57,388 bases of DNA from Ruminococcus sp. AF41-9. Its GTDB lineage: Bacteria; Bacillota; Clostridia; Lachnospirales; Lachnospiraceae. The position numbers and the translations under genes are program-made. This document shows positions 25,372-33,263 of this stretch, piece by piece. Location of the stretch: positions 1-57,388 of the forward strand of contig NZ_QUDO01000026.1 of NCBI RefSeq assembly GCF_003477525.1, in the 5' to 3' direction. The notes below the pieces were generated by a model. That model ran no database searches and was not told the origin of the DNA. It saw nothing but the letters and a program-made list of their open reading frames with translations. Every line of letters begins with the position of its first letter. The first letter of the stretch is position 1.

Positions 25372-26385
25372 ATGAGTGGAAAAGCATTAAACAAGCAGGA
25401 AATGGATAGTATCGATCTGGCTAAATTTGTTTTCGCTTTTGCGGTTATTCATATTCATGCGGGGGGGGGGACGGTCGTACATCCGATTTTAGCAAGTATT
25501 GTTAATTCTTTTGATAGCTTAGCGGTTCCGTTTTTTTTTATAGTGGCAGGTTATTTCTTTTTTAACAGAATTGAAAAACTAGAAAACGAAGCTCAGAAAA
25601 AAGAATATGCGATAAGTTATCTGTTGAAAACATTGAAAATATATTTTGTCTGGTCAGTTGTGCTTTTACCGAGCAGGTTGATACTGAGTAAAAGTAGTAT
25701 GCTTGGCGTACTTTTGAAGTGGTTCAGAACCGTATTTTTTATCGGTGATGCGCAGCTATGGTATCTGAATGCATTACTGATTGGATTGATTCTGATTTTG
25801 ATATTGAAGAAATCGAAAATCAACGATACTTGGATCATGTTGATAGGAGTTGTATTCTTTATTGCCGGTATCTTTGTTCAAAAACAGTTGGATGTGGCAT
25901 CTGTCAATGGATATGCAGGATTTTGGAAATTGTATTATATGATTTGGGGAAAGACAATAAAAAATGGTGTGTTTATGGGGATGTTTTATTGTATGCTTGG
26001 GACGCTAATCCAGAAAATCCCTCAAACAAAAACAGTATTCATTTGCACAATCTCAGCTTTTATACTTTATGTTGTGGGAGTGTACTTTCAGTACGAATGG
26101 AGAAAACTGTTGCTACCTGTTGTGTCGGTGCTTGTAGTTGAGTCAGTTATTATGCTACCTTTGCATATTGGATCTTTGGGAAAATGGTTCCGATCTATGA
26201 GCACGTTACTGTTTCTGTGCCATTATATTTTTGTCAGAGCGTTTGAATGTTTTCCAACATTAGCAGTTTGTTTCCCAGAAGGAATACATAAATTTATGTT
26301 TGTTGGTGTGTCTGCATTTTTATTGTCTGCATTGCTCGTCTGGGCTGGAAATAAAAATAAAAGAATTAGGTGGTTATGGCAATAG
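25372..26385 (+). CDS. Acyltransferase 3 family membrane protein with an intragenic G10 tract
   Basis: A 337-residue membrane protein with about ten helices. DSIDLAKFVFAFAVIHIHAG is the first helix with the conserved His; AVPFFFIVAGYFFFNRIEKL is the usual second motif and WYLNALLIGLIL follows. It probably O-acetylates the surface glycan. The start is ATG 25372, eight bases after AAAGGAG (a TTG at 25354 is less likely). Bases 25461-25470 are G10, coding Ala-Gly-Gly-Gly. As sequenced the gene is in frame (ON); 9 or 11 G's would truncate it after about 35 residues. Confidence 0.87.
   Translation: MSGKALNKQEMDSIDLAKFVFAFAVIHIHAGGGTVVHPILASIVNSFDSLAVPFFFIVAGYFFFNRIEKLENEAQKKEYAISYLLKTLKIYFVWSVVLLPSRLILSKSSMLGVLLKWFRTVFFIGDAQLWYLNALLIGLILILILKKSKINDTWIMLIGVVFFIAGIFVQKQLDVASVNGYAGFWKLYYMIWGKTIKNGVFMGMFYCMLGTLIQKIPQTKTVFICTISAFILYVVGVYFQYEWRKLLLPVVSVLVVESVIMLPLHIGSLGKWFRSMSTLLFLCHYIFVRAFECFPTLAVCFPEGIHKFMFVGVSAFLLSALLVWAGNKNKRIRWLWQ
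25461..25470 (+). repeat. G10 homopolymer inside the acyltransferase gene
   Basis: Ten G's lie about 90 bases into the coding region, where a frameshift would remove nearly the whole protein. This is the classic location of a phase-variation tract. Confidence 0.95.
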
Positions 26386-26411
26386 TGAAATGAATAGGAA
26401 GGTTGTTGTGA

Positions 26412-26615
26412 ATGGTGGAAAAAGAAGTACCAGTATTATATAAAAGAAAGGAAGAATGCTGTGGTTGTACGGCTTGCTATGCAATCTGTCCTAAAGAAGC
26501 AATCTCTATGGTAGAGGATGAAGAAGGATTTGAGTATCCGCAGATTGATGAAAGCAAGTGTGTACGCTGCTATCAGTGCATTAAAGTATGCCCGATAAAA
26601 GCAGCACGAGCATAG
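26412..26615 (+). CDS. Free two-cluster ferredoxin, split or truncated N-terminal domain of an FrhB-like protein
   Basis: A 67-residue protein with two CxxCxxCxxxCP motifs (CGCTACYAICP and CVRCYQCIKVCP), binding two [4Fe-4S] clusters. The order and spacing match the N-terminal domain of the FrhB-like protein at 12940. Two FrhB-like genes upstream (23369, 24389) lack this domain. It may therefore serve them in trans, or it may be the 5' stump of a third such gene cut off during rearrangement. It is followed nine bases later by a truncated nucleotidyltransferase. Confidence 0.82.
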   Translation: MVEKEVPVLYKRKEECCGCTACYAICPKEAISMVEDEEGFEYPQIDESKCVRCYQCIKVCPIKAARA

Positions 26616-26623
26616 GAGAGAAA

Positions 26624-26794
26624 ATGAAAATAACATTACTTATCATGGCGGCCGGAATCGGTAGCCGATTTGGAACAGGAATAAAACAGTTGGAGCCGGT
26701 GGATGCTTCCAATCATATCATTATGGACTACTCAATCCATGATGCGATAGAGGCAGGGTTCAACCAAGAGACCACATTGGGTCAGACCCCATAA
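26624..26794 (+). pseudogene. Sugar-phosphate nucleotidyltransferase, N-terminal fragment
   Basis: The first ~50 residues of a nucleotidyltransferase remain: LLIMAAGIGSRFGTGIKQLE is the nucleotide-binding signature (GxGSRF) and MDYSIHDAIEAGF follows. Homology stops at about 26773, where the palindromic repeat begins; the frame then reads six foreign codons to a stop. The remaining ~250 residues are nowhere in the window. It shows that the repeat/insertion cut an existing gene at the right end of the glycan cluster. Confidence 0.75.
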
Positions 26795-26796
26795 AG
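26774..26796 (+). repeat. Palindromic junction repeat, copy a
   Basis: ACATT followed by GGGTCAGACCCCATAAAG. It is identical to copies at 30239 and 30924 except for one missing G, which spoils the perfect GGGGTC-A-GACCCC palindrome. It marks the point where the nucleotidyltransferase homology ends. Confidence 0.85.
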
Positions 26797-26832
26797 AAAA
26801 AATAAACATTTCTAAAGAAATTACAAACAATA

Positions 26833-27486
26833 ATGAAGGAAAAAAGAAACAGGAAGAATAATCGGAAACGTCCGAGAAGAACTGTTTTGAGTGGATTCTG
26901 TGTGTGTGGATACTGTAATCGGGTCATGCAGTATGAATACCGGGCAACCTTACCGGATATCTTTCTTTGTCCAACGACCAGACCTGCGGATGTGCCAGTG
27001 GATGAAAATACCTGTGACTGCCGGGAATATGAGGTAGATAAGATTAACGCTGTTGTGCTGAAAGCGGTGCAGTAGATCGGGGAGCTGGCGGAGAAGAAAT
27101 TTTGTATTGCAAAGAGTGACAGCAATTGCCGGAGGGAAGCTGCAACAAGGCTGGAGCGGGAGATCGGACAGCTGAGGCAGAAAATTTTGCAAAAGAAAAC
27201 AGAGAAGCAGGATAGCTATGAGTTATATATCATGGAGGAAGTTGACCGGAATCAGTATCTAGCAGCAAAGCAAACCTGTGATGTGGAGATTGAAAAAGCA
27301 GAAATGCAGATAGTTAAATTAAGTAAGGAAATGGCGATGCAGGCAGAGGTAGATGATGAACAGCTGAAGAAAATAGAGAATATTTCCTTGTTTTCAAAAG
27401 AACCGGCACTGACTAAAGAAATGGCTGAGTACATGATAAAGGAAGTGAGGGTATATCGGGATGACCGGTATGAGATTAAATGGTAA
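26833..27486 (+). pseudogene. Large serine recombinase (TnpX/TndX-like), C-terminal remnant
   Basis: The single frame has a zinc ribbon (SGFCVCGYCNRVM then a FLCPTTR-type segment), then a TAG stop at 27073, then a long coiled coil (IGELAEKKF...LEREIGQLRQKI...EKQDSYELY) ending in EYMIKEVRVYRDDRYEIKW. This is the typical C-terminal half of large serine recombinases of Firmicute conjugative transposons. The resolvase catalytic domain is missing and the stop breaks what remains, so it is inactive. Confidence 0.75.
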
Positions 27487-27500
27487 TTTAGGAATATGTT

Positions 27501-27540
27501 TGATGAAGTGGCTTGTCCGTAGGGACAGGCCGCTTCATCA
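27501..27540 (+). terminator. Strong hairpin after the recombinase remnant
   Basis: TGATGAAGTGGCTTGTCC pairs with GGGACAGGCCGCTTCATCA around a 3-base loop, close to 18 bp with two G-U or mismatched positions. No T run follows, so it may act as a stability or insulating element rather than a simple terminator. Confidence 0.6.
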
Positions 27541-27659
27541 TATAGGATAAGATTGTCTAAATAGAGATGGCGGATTTAATAAGGATACGATATAATGAAA
27601 AAAGAGAAATCTGATTTTACATTGATATAATATATAGTTTTATTTGGAGGCAATAAATA

Positions 27660-30224
27660 ATGGATGAGAATATTTCAAAATTGAAGCTTTCATTAGAGCA
27701 AAAAACCCCGACTTTATTACTAGGAGCTGGTTTTTCATATGGTGGAGTAAATGCTGATGGGGATAGTTTGCCTTTGGGAGCCAAGTTAGTTGATATGTTA
27801 TATCAGCATATGTTTGTGGATAATCCCCCATGTAGAGAAATTTATGACGAGGATATAGATGGTGCAAAGAATTATAAAGAAAGAGTTGATCTTAAAAAAC
27901 TATGTAGTTTAATACGTGGAGAGAAGAGAGTAGACGAAAGAGATAGCTATTTAACATCAATTTTTTCAGGAGCTTCAATAGATGATGATTCGAAATTATT
28001 TAACATTGTAAATTACAAATGGGATAAAATTTTCACATTGAATATAGATTGTCTTCTGGAATTTATTTTTGAAAAGAAATCTGTACCTTATAAAACATGG
28101 AATCGAGATAATGATGATCGTAGAAACAGCAGTGGTGGTACTTTAATAGTTAAATTGCATGGATGTGTACAAAATAGTAAAGCAGGATATGTGTTTGATG
28201 AAACAGAATACATTAATTTTTTGAATGATGATGATTGCTTTTTAAGAGATTTTGGAGACGCCTTTTCAAAAGGTGATATGATATTTATCGGAACTGAATT
28301 TCAAGAAGATGATTTAAAGACGATTATTAGTAAATATGGGTCTAAAGGTTATAATAAAAGCGGTAATAATTATTTTTTTGTTGCACCTAAAATAAATGAT
28401 GCTCTTTTAAAAAGAGAAATAGCATCTACAGATAATTATTATTGGATAAAATGGACAACGGAAGAATTTTGTGATTTTTTATACAATAATGTGATTTTAG
28501 AAAAAAAAACTCAGCAAATTCTTCAAGAGCGGGGAATGCAGATAGTCGATGAGTTGTATAAAAACAGAGTAGTAGATTATGAGAGCAAACTATATGCAGG
28601 GTATGAATCTGCGTATAATGATTTCTTTTATGATTGGGATATTATTCATCCGGGTTTAAAGCAATTTGAAGATAGAATTGTTGGTAGTGGAAGAAATGTC
28701 GTTGCGGCAGTAATAGGAAAAAGTTATGTAGGAAAAAGTTGTGCAGCAAAAAGAGTATTAATTGATTTGCGGCAGAAAGGTTTTTTTACAGTTGAATTTG
28801 CTATGAGATCTTCTGAAAATATGCAGTTGTTTTTGGAGTATCTGAAACAATTACCTCAAAATACAAATGTTGCCGTATTATTTGAAGAAGCATCATTTTA
28901 TTATAGCTTGATATATTCAAAACTTATTAGAAATTGTCCATCAAATATAAAGCAGCTTATTATAATAACTTCTGATACATTTGGAAATCATTTTGCAAAG
29001 AGAGATATTTTGAAAAGTAGTAATTGTATATATACTTTCAGAATTGATGAGAGAATATCTTGGATCTTTGCTGAAGAAATATATCAAAAGTTAAAAAATA
29101 AGCATTGGCTGAACAAACCAGCAATTAGCGGTAGTAGAAGAGAAGATGTAAAGAACTATGCTTGTAAAATTAACGACATAATTGAATTTTTGTATAATAT
29201 ATCCCATGGATATGGATTTGAAGCCCATTACATTGATATGTTTACATTGCTTGAAAAAGATGTTAATTATAGATATTTGCAAGCACTTGCAATATTAGAA
29301 GTTTTGGGAGTGGGAAGCGTACCAAATAGGATTTTACCATCGTTGGTGAAAAGTGAACGTGTACGTTTTAATTTTAAAGAATTCCTGAAAAAGTTTGATG
29401 AGATATTGGTAGTTGCGGATCATAGAATAAAAGTACGTTGTTTAAGGCTTATTAAAAAAGCGATAGTTACAAGTGTAGAAGAAAGTGAAATAAAAGAAAT
29501 TATAAGTGAAATAGTACGTCAGACACAGGGGCAGTTTAATGAGGGAGATATTAATGAGTGGAGCGAGATTTTCCAGAAAGTATTATCTGTCAAACGCATA
29601 TTAAAGGAGAAGTTAATTTCATTAGAGGCAATAAGGGAATTATTAAATGAAGTCGAAAGGTATGGTGAAAAGTATAGCTTTTATTGGATTCAGCGTGGCA
29701 TTGCAGCGCAAAAGAATAGGGAATTTGATTTAGCAGATCATTATTTTAGAGAGGGAATAAGGATTAGACCAAATTCATATCAGGCTCATCATGCGTTAGC
29801 TAAAAATTTAATGGAAAGAGCTGTAGAGCAAGTAGAAAAAGGTGATTCTGCATATGCACCCTACTATATGGATGAAGGTATCAATGAGATAAAAAGTATT
29901 ATTGATAATCCTGCATATAGCAGAGGTTATAAGTATTCTTTGCATGCGCTAATTGATATGAGTATTAAATATCATAATATAGCCGGGAAGAAAATAAAGG
30001 GTAATGAGATTGGATATATGCAGGAACGGATTATGCGCCTGTCTAAGAATGAAATTGATACGTATATTTTGAAGGGTATAAAAGACTTCATTCGTTATTG
30101 TCAAGGGCATGGCTATGAGAAATATTGTGATCCAATTATACTGAAACATTATGAAATGATACCTAGTATTCAAGATGCATCTGAAGAAGATTATCTGGTA
30201 GAAAATTTGGATTGGGAAGATTAG
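27660..30224 (+). CDS. SIR2 / P-loop / TPR protein, probable anti-phage NADase
   Basis: An 854-residue, AT-rich gene. Residues ~18-215 are a SIR2-like domain: LLLGAGFSYGG (NAD-binding), TLNIDCLLE, KLHGC with the catalytic His 167, and FIGTEFQEDDL. Residues ~340-480 hold a P-loop ATPase with Walker A GKSYVGKS (353-360) and a Walker-B-like VAVLFEEA, like the STAND/NACHT group. The C-terminus (~690-850) has TPR-like helical repeats (FDLADHYFREGIRIRPNSYQ). SIR2-STAND proteins with repeats (Avs5-like and relatives) deplete NAD on phage sensing; this gene has the same order. It is alone between mobile remnants, preceded by GGAGG and AT-rich DNA, and followed 14 bases on by the palindromic repeat. 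Confidence 0.82.
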   Translation: MDENISKLKLSLEQKTPTLLLGAGFSYGGVNADGDSLPLGAKLVDMLYQHMFVDNPPCREIYDEDIDGAKNYKERVDLKKLCSLIRGEKRVDERDSYLTSIFSGASIDDDSKLFNIVNYKWDKIFTLNIDCLLEFIFEKKSVPYKTWNRDNDDRRNSSGGTLIVKLHGCVQNSKAGYVFDETEYINFLNDDDCFLRDFGDAFSKGDMIFIGTEFQEDDLKTIISKYGSKGYNKSGNNYFFVAPKINDALLKREIASTDNYYWIKWTTEEFCDFLYNNVILEKKTQQILQERGMQIVDELYKNRVVDYESKLYAGYESAYNDFFYDWDIIHPGLKQFEDRIVGSGRNVVAAVIGKSYVGKSCAAKRVLIDLRQKGFFTVEFAMRSSENMQLFLEYLKQLPQNTNVAVLFEEASFYYSLIYSKLIRNCPSNIKQLIIITSDTFGNHFAKRDILKSSNCIYTFRIDERISWIFAEEIYQKLKNKHWLNKPAISGSRREDVKNYACKINDIIEFLYNISHGYGFEAHYIDMFTLLEKDVNYRYLQALAILEVLGVGSVPNRILPSLVKSERVRFNFKEFLKKFDEILVVADHRIKVRCLRLIKKAIVTSVEESEIKEIISEIVRQTQGQFNEGDINEWSEIFQKVLSVKRILKEKLISLEAIRELLNEVERYGEKYSFYWIQRGIAAQKNREFDLADHYFREGIRIRPNSYQAHHALAKNLMERAVEQVEKGDSAYAPYYMDEGINEIKSIIDNPAYSRGYKYSLHALIDMSIKYHNIAGKKIKGNEIGYMQERIMRLSKNEIDTYILKGIKDFIRYCQGHGYEKYCDPIILKHYEMIPSIQDASEEDYLVENLDWED

Positions 30225-30238
30225 ATTTGACCACAGCA

Positions 30239-30262
30239 ACATTGGGGTCAGACCCCATAAAG
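30239..30262 (+). repeat. Palindromic junction repeat, copy b
   Basis: ACATT then GGGGTCAGACCCCATAAAG, with a perfect 13-base palindrome GGGGTC-A-GACCCC. It separates the SIR2 gene from an IS66 transposase fragment that starts immediately after it. Confidence 0.88.
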
Positions 30263-30945
30263 CGACCCAGAACTGGATGTGGGTATATCTCACGGATGAA
30301 TTCAGTGGTTCCCCGCAAATGGTACTCTTCGATTATGAAAGGACCCGTGCGGGATATCATCCTGTAAATTTTTTAAGGGACGGGTTTCATGGGTATCTGA
30401 CCTGCGATGGATATCAGGCTTATCACAGTTTAGGAGAAGGTATCATAGTAAGCGGATGCCTTACCCATGCAAGACGACACTTTGATGCAGCCCTCACAGC
30501 ATTGAAAAAAGATTTCACAAAAGAACAGCTGAAAGAGACAGTTGCATATCAGGCGATGTCAAGGATCGGGATTCTCTATAAGATCGAAGAGATGATCCAT
30601 GACAAAACACCGGAAGAAAAATATAAAGAACGCCAGAAACAGTCCCGTCCGGTCCTGGATGCTATGTTTGAATGGCTGCATACGATGGAAGATTCTGTGG
30701 ACAGATCTTCCCTTATTGGTGATGCCATTTTGTATACACTTAATCAGGAAGTATATCTGAGACGGTATCTGGAAGATGGTCATCTCAGCATAGACAACAA
30801 CAGTGCAGAACGTGCATTAAAAAACTTTGCAGTGGGACGCCGCAACTGGCTGTTTGCCAAAAGTGTACGAGGAGCTGATGCCAGTGCTCTTGTTTACAGC
30901 ATTACAGAAACAGCACTTCAGAAACATTGGGGTCAGACCCCATAA
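30263..30945 (+). pseudogene. IS66-family transposase (TnpC), fragment cut at both ends
   Basis: The fragment begins ATQNWMWVYLTD, continues with FDYERTRAGYHPVNFLRD, LTCDGYQAYHSL, GCLTHARRHFDAAL and ends with DNNSAERALKNFAVGRRNWLF, which are the middle and C-terminal motifs of IS66 TnpC (DDE: Asp in CDGYQAY and Glu in NNSAERA). The first ~300 residues are missing, and the last part is replaced by KHWGQTP, read through the next palindromic repeat. Both cuts coincide with the repeat copies b and c. Confidence 0.85.
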
Positions 30946-30947
30946 AG
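30924..30947 (+). repeat. Palindromic junction repeat, copy c
   Basis: Identical to copy b over 24 bases. It supplies the last codons and stop of the IS66 fragment and lies three bases before the ATG of the next gene. Confidence 0.88.
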
Positions 30948-30950
30948 ATT

Positions 30951-31270
30951 ATGGCCAGAACAAAAGGAAGCAAGAACCGTCCCAAATCTGACGTTGCATC
31001 CCAGATCACAGAGAAGCAGGAGACTATTACGTCTCTGAATACTGAGATCGCATCCATCCAGAAAGCGATTGAAGAGCAGAAGAACATATTGAAAGAGAAG
31101 AAGGCTGCTCTGAAGAAGCCGAAAAAGAAGTGGCATCCTTGGAAGCGAAGAAGGCAAAAGCAGATGCTAAGGCCGCTGAAGAAGCTAAAAAGACCGAAGC
31201 GGAGGCTGTGCTGAAGAAGTTGCTAGCAAGCGGAATGAGCGCGGATGAGATTCTGGAAAAACTGAAATAA
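30951..31270 (+). pseudogene. Small coiled-coil protein, frameshifted
   Basis: About 106 residues if restored: MARTKGSKNRPKSD, a long Glu/Lys-rich coiled coil, and LASGMSADEILEKLK at the end. The frame breaks near 31118 (AAGAAGCCG would read AAGAAGGCCG), a one-G loss. The ending resembles the 85-residue protein at 52599-52856 (KGLTAEQLKELIK), so both belong to one class of small helical proteins. The start ATG lies directly behind the palindromic repeat, so its native promoter is cut off. Function unknown. Confidence 0.6.
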
Positions 31271-31296
31271 ACAAGGAACCCAAGAAAAAATAAAAT

Positions 31297-31340
31297 CCGT
31301 GTGGACAAACTGAACTCCAGGAGTTCACACGGTAATTTTT
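31297..31340 (+). terminator. Terminator with nested palindrome
   Basis: CCGTGTG pairs with CACACGG; inside it GAACTCC-A-GGAGTTC forms a second perfect stem. TAATTTTT follows. A similar GAACTCC-T-GGAGTTC palindrome recurs at 33019-33033. Confidence 0.75.
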
Positions 31341-31409
31341 GAAGGTTGCCGTATAGTTTGTAACGAAAATAGAAGAGGAACAAAACAAAAGAAATGGAGC
31401 GTAAGAAAA

Positions 31410-31793
31410 ATGAATTTATCAAAAATACACCACATCGCAATTATCGTATCTGACTACGAAGTCGCAAAGAATTTTTATGTGAACAAGCTGGGCTTCGCTG
31501 TCATCAGGGAAAACTATCGCCCGGAGCGTAAGGACTGGAAGCTGGATCTTCGTATTAATGAGCACACAGAGCTGGAGATTTTCGCTGAGGAAAACCCGCC
31601 GAAGCGTGTGAACCGCCCGGAGGCCTGTGGTCTGCGTCATCTTGCCTTCTGCGTTAAGAGCGTGGAGCAGACGGTAAAAGAACTGAGAGAATTAGGTATA
31701 GAATGTGAGCCAATCCGGGTTGACGATTACACCGGCAAGAAGATGACTTTCTTCCATGACCCGGACGGACTGCCGCTGGAACTGCATGAGTAA
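31410..31793 (+). CDS. VOC family metalloprotein (glyoxalase I-like, YaeR type)
   Basis: A 127-residue single vicinal-oxygen-chelate module pair. IHHIAIIVSDYEVAKNFYVN carries the first metal His, LEIFAEEN a Glu, LRHLAFCV the second His and PLELHE the last Glu, giving the full H-E-H-E set. Such small proteins act on methylglyoxal adducts or antibiotics; the substrate is not readable. It overlaps the next gene start by eight bases. Confidence 0.85.
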   Translation: MNLSKIHHIAIIVSDYEVAKNFYVNKLGFAVIRENYRPERKDWKLDLRINEHTELEIFAEENPPKRVNRPEACGLRHLAFCVKSVEQTVKELRELGIECEPIRVDDYTGKKMTFFHDPDGLPLELHE

Positions 31794-32571
31794 AATGAGG
31801 AAAACAAGAAAACCAGGCGGTGGCCGGAAGAAGCTGAAGCCGGAGTATGATGCCGGGAAAAATCTGAAAGAGCAGTTGGAAAGTGCGGTGGCACTTTATG
31901 ATTCTGAGATGTCCTTGCAGGCTATCGGTGAAGAACTGGGGTTAAATCCAATAAAGGTACGGAAGCTGCTCATCACGGCAGGTGTGTATGAATCTGAAGT
32001 GGCGGAGAAGGTGCAAGCTACCTTTCAAGAATACCGTGAAATACAAGACTACAAAACCTCCATACTCTCAACCGCAAATATCTTGAATCTTTCCAAAGTC
32101 TCCGTCACCTCGTATCTGCCATATCAGAAAGGCGTGTACTTCCCAAGTACAGAAAAGGAGAAAATCAGTGTTGGTGCAGAACGGCAGCGGAGATACAGAG
32201 CGATGAAACGGTGGAGGGCTCATCCGACAGAAGAAAACTTCTGGGGCGTAGTTGTGGCCTATGCGGGCGTGAAATTCAAAACTTACTCTGGATTGCCATT
32301 TACTTATGAGGTGCGGAAAGGCAGGAACGGCGAGTACACAAAGGAACTGTGGATCGACCGCCGGGAGAATAGTAAAAGCCTGGCATGGAGTTCAGTGCTG
32401 CTGGCATTACGGAATATGAAAAAGGTAGGAGAAGTGGTAAACCGTCCGAAAGCTCTGGGGGATATCCGGGGAGTGACTTATATTTACGGAATGTTCTATC
32501 GGTTTGGGCTGATTGATGTGCCGGACGAGGTAAAGGAGAAGATGGGCCATCCGAAAAACCGCAAAAAATAG
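31786..32571 (+). CDS. HTH-containing protein of mobile-region type, function unknown
   Basis: A ~261-residue protein starting MSKMRKTRKPGGGRKKLKPE, overlapping the VOC gene by eight bases. A basic tail is followed by a helix-turn-helix of the sigma-like/recombinase type (MSLQAIGEELGLNPIKVRKLLI) and a second one (ILSTANILNLSKVSVTSYLP). The C-terminal half (WRAHPTEENFWGVVVAYAG...) is a separate domain I do not know. It looks like a phage or conjugative-element accessory regulator. Confidence 0.7.
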   Translation: MSKMRKTRKPGGGRKKLKPEYDAGKNLKEQLESAVALYDSEMSLQAIGEELGLNPIKVRKLLITAGVYESEVAEKVQATFQEYREIQDYKTSILSTANILNLSKVSVTSYLPYQKGVYFPSTEKEKISVGAERQRRYRAMKRWRAHPTEENFWGVVVAYAGVKFKTYSGLPFTYEVRKGRNGEYTKELWIDRRENSKSLAWSSVLLALRNMKKVGEVVNRPKALGDIRGVTYIYGMFYRFGLIDVPDEVKEKMGHPKNRKK

Positions 32572-32646
32572 GTTGCTATGTGCAAAAGTCTACGGTAATA
32601 TGTGCCGTAACTGAGGATGTGAATCTCAGTTGGGAAGGATGGTAGC

Positions 32647-33006
32647 ATTATAGAAAAGCTGAAGGAAATGCTGGAAGAGTACATGAAGAAAACAGAGCCG
32701 GAGTATTATCCGCCGGTGGAGAATCTACTGGATCTGATTTATGAGCATTACACGGAGAACAACCCAGTAGAGAAAAACACAGATGCCGGGAAAGCAGCAA
32801 AGGCCAAGGAAAAAGAACTGGAAGAGTGGCTGCGTAGCTTGAACGGAATGAATAGACTCGTAGATGACTATGTTGGAGATAAGATTCCGCTATGGGAAAA
32901 GATCATGGACCGGCAGGGGACGGTGTGCTGTGCATGGGAGAAGACCGCTTTTGAGGAAGGCCTGAAAGTCGGAATTCGGCTTATGATGGAGGTGTATAGT
33001 TTGTGA
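32647..33006 (+). CDS. DUF6809-like small protein
   Basis: The first in-frame ATG is 32668, giving 112 residues beginning MLEEYMKKTEPEYYPPVENL. The frame is open further up and the usual family start IEKLKEMLEEY would need an ATT/ATA start near 32647, preceded by GGAAGG at about the right distance. So either a non-standard start is used or the ATG is lost. The protein is acidic, helical and soluble, of a type common next to mobile genes in Lachnospiraceae. No function is known. Confidence 0.6.
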   Translation: MIEKLKEMLEEYMKKTEPEYYPPVENLLDLIYEHYTENNPVEKNTDAGKAAKAKEKELEEWLRSLNGMNRLVDDYVGDKIPLWEKIMDRQGTVCCAWEKTAFEEGLKVGIRLMMEVYSL

Positions 33007-33033
33007 CGGAAATAAAGTGAACTCCTGGAGTTC

Positions 33034-33063
33034 AAAAAAGCCCTCGCTTGTTGCGGCGAGGGC
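33034..33063 (-). terminator. Terminator of the minus-strand operon 33072-33641
   Basis: GCCCTCGC pairs with GCGAGGGC around an 8-base loop. On the minus strand it is followed by six T's. It lies between two convergent transcription units. Confidence 0.85.
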
Positions 33064-33071
33064 GTGTGTTC

Positions 33072-33263
33072 TTATTTTTCAGGCTTTTCAGCTTTTTTCT
33101 TTTTTGGTGCAATTTTGTGGCCTGAGTAGATTGCCATGCCCATGCAGACCAGAGAGCCGCAAGTGAAATACTTGTGAGCCTGCATCAGTTTCTTGCAGCC
33201 TGTGTAGAAGCATCCTGCCATGCAGGCAAGTGCGCCGAGTGACCAATATTTATGTGTTTTCAT
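33072..33263 (-). CDS. Small DUF6219-like membrane protein
   Basis: A 63-residue protein with two hydrophobic segments (SLGALACMAGCFYTG and YFTCGSLVCMGMAIYSG) and a very basic tail. The two halves look like an internal duplication: KYWSLGALACMAGCFYTGCK and KYFTCGSLVCMGMAIYSGHK. It overlaps the upstream gene by 14 bases. Function unknown; such proteins are common in conjugative elements of gut Clostridia. Confidence 0.65.
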   Translation of the reverse strand: MKTHKYWSLGALACMAGCFYTGCKKLMQAHKYFTCGSLVCMGMAIYSGHKIAPKKKKAEKPEK

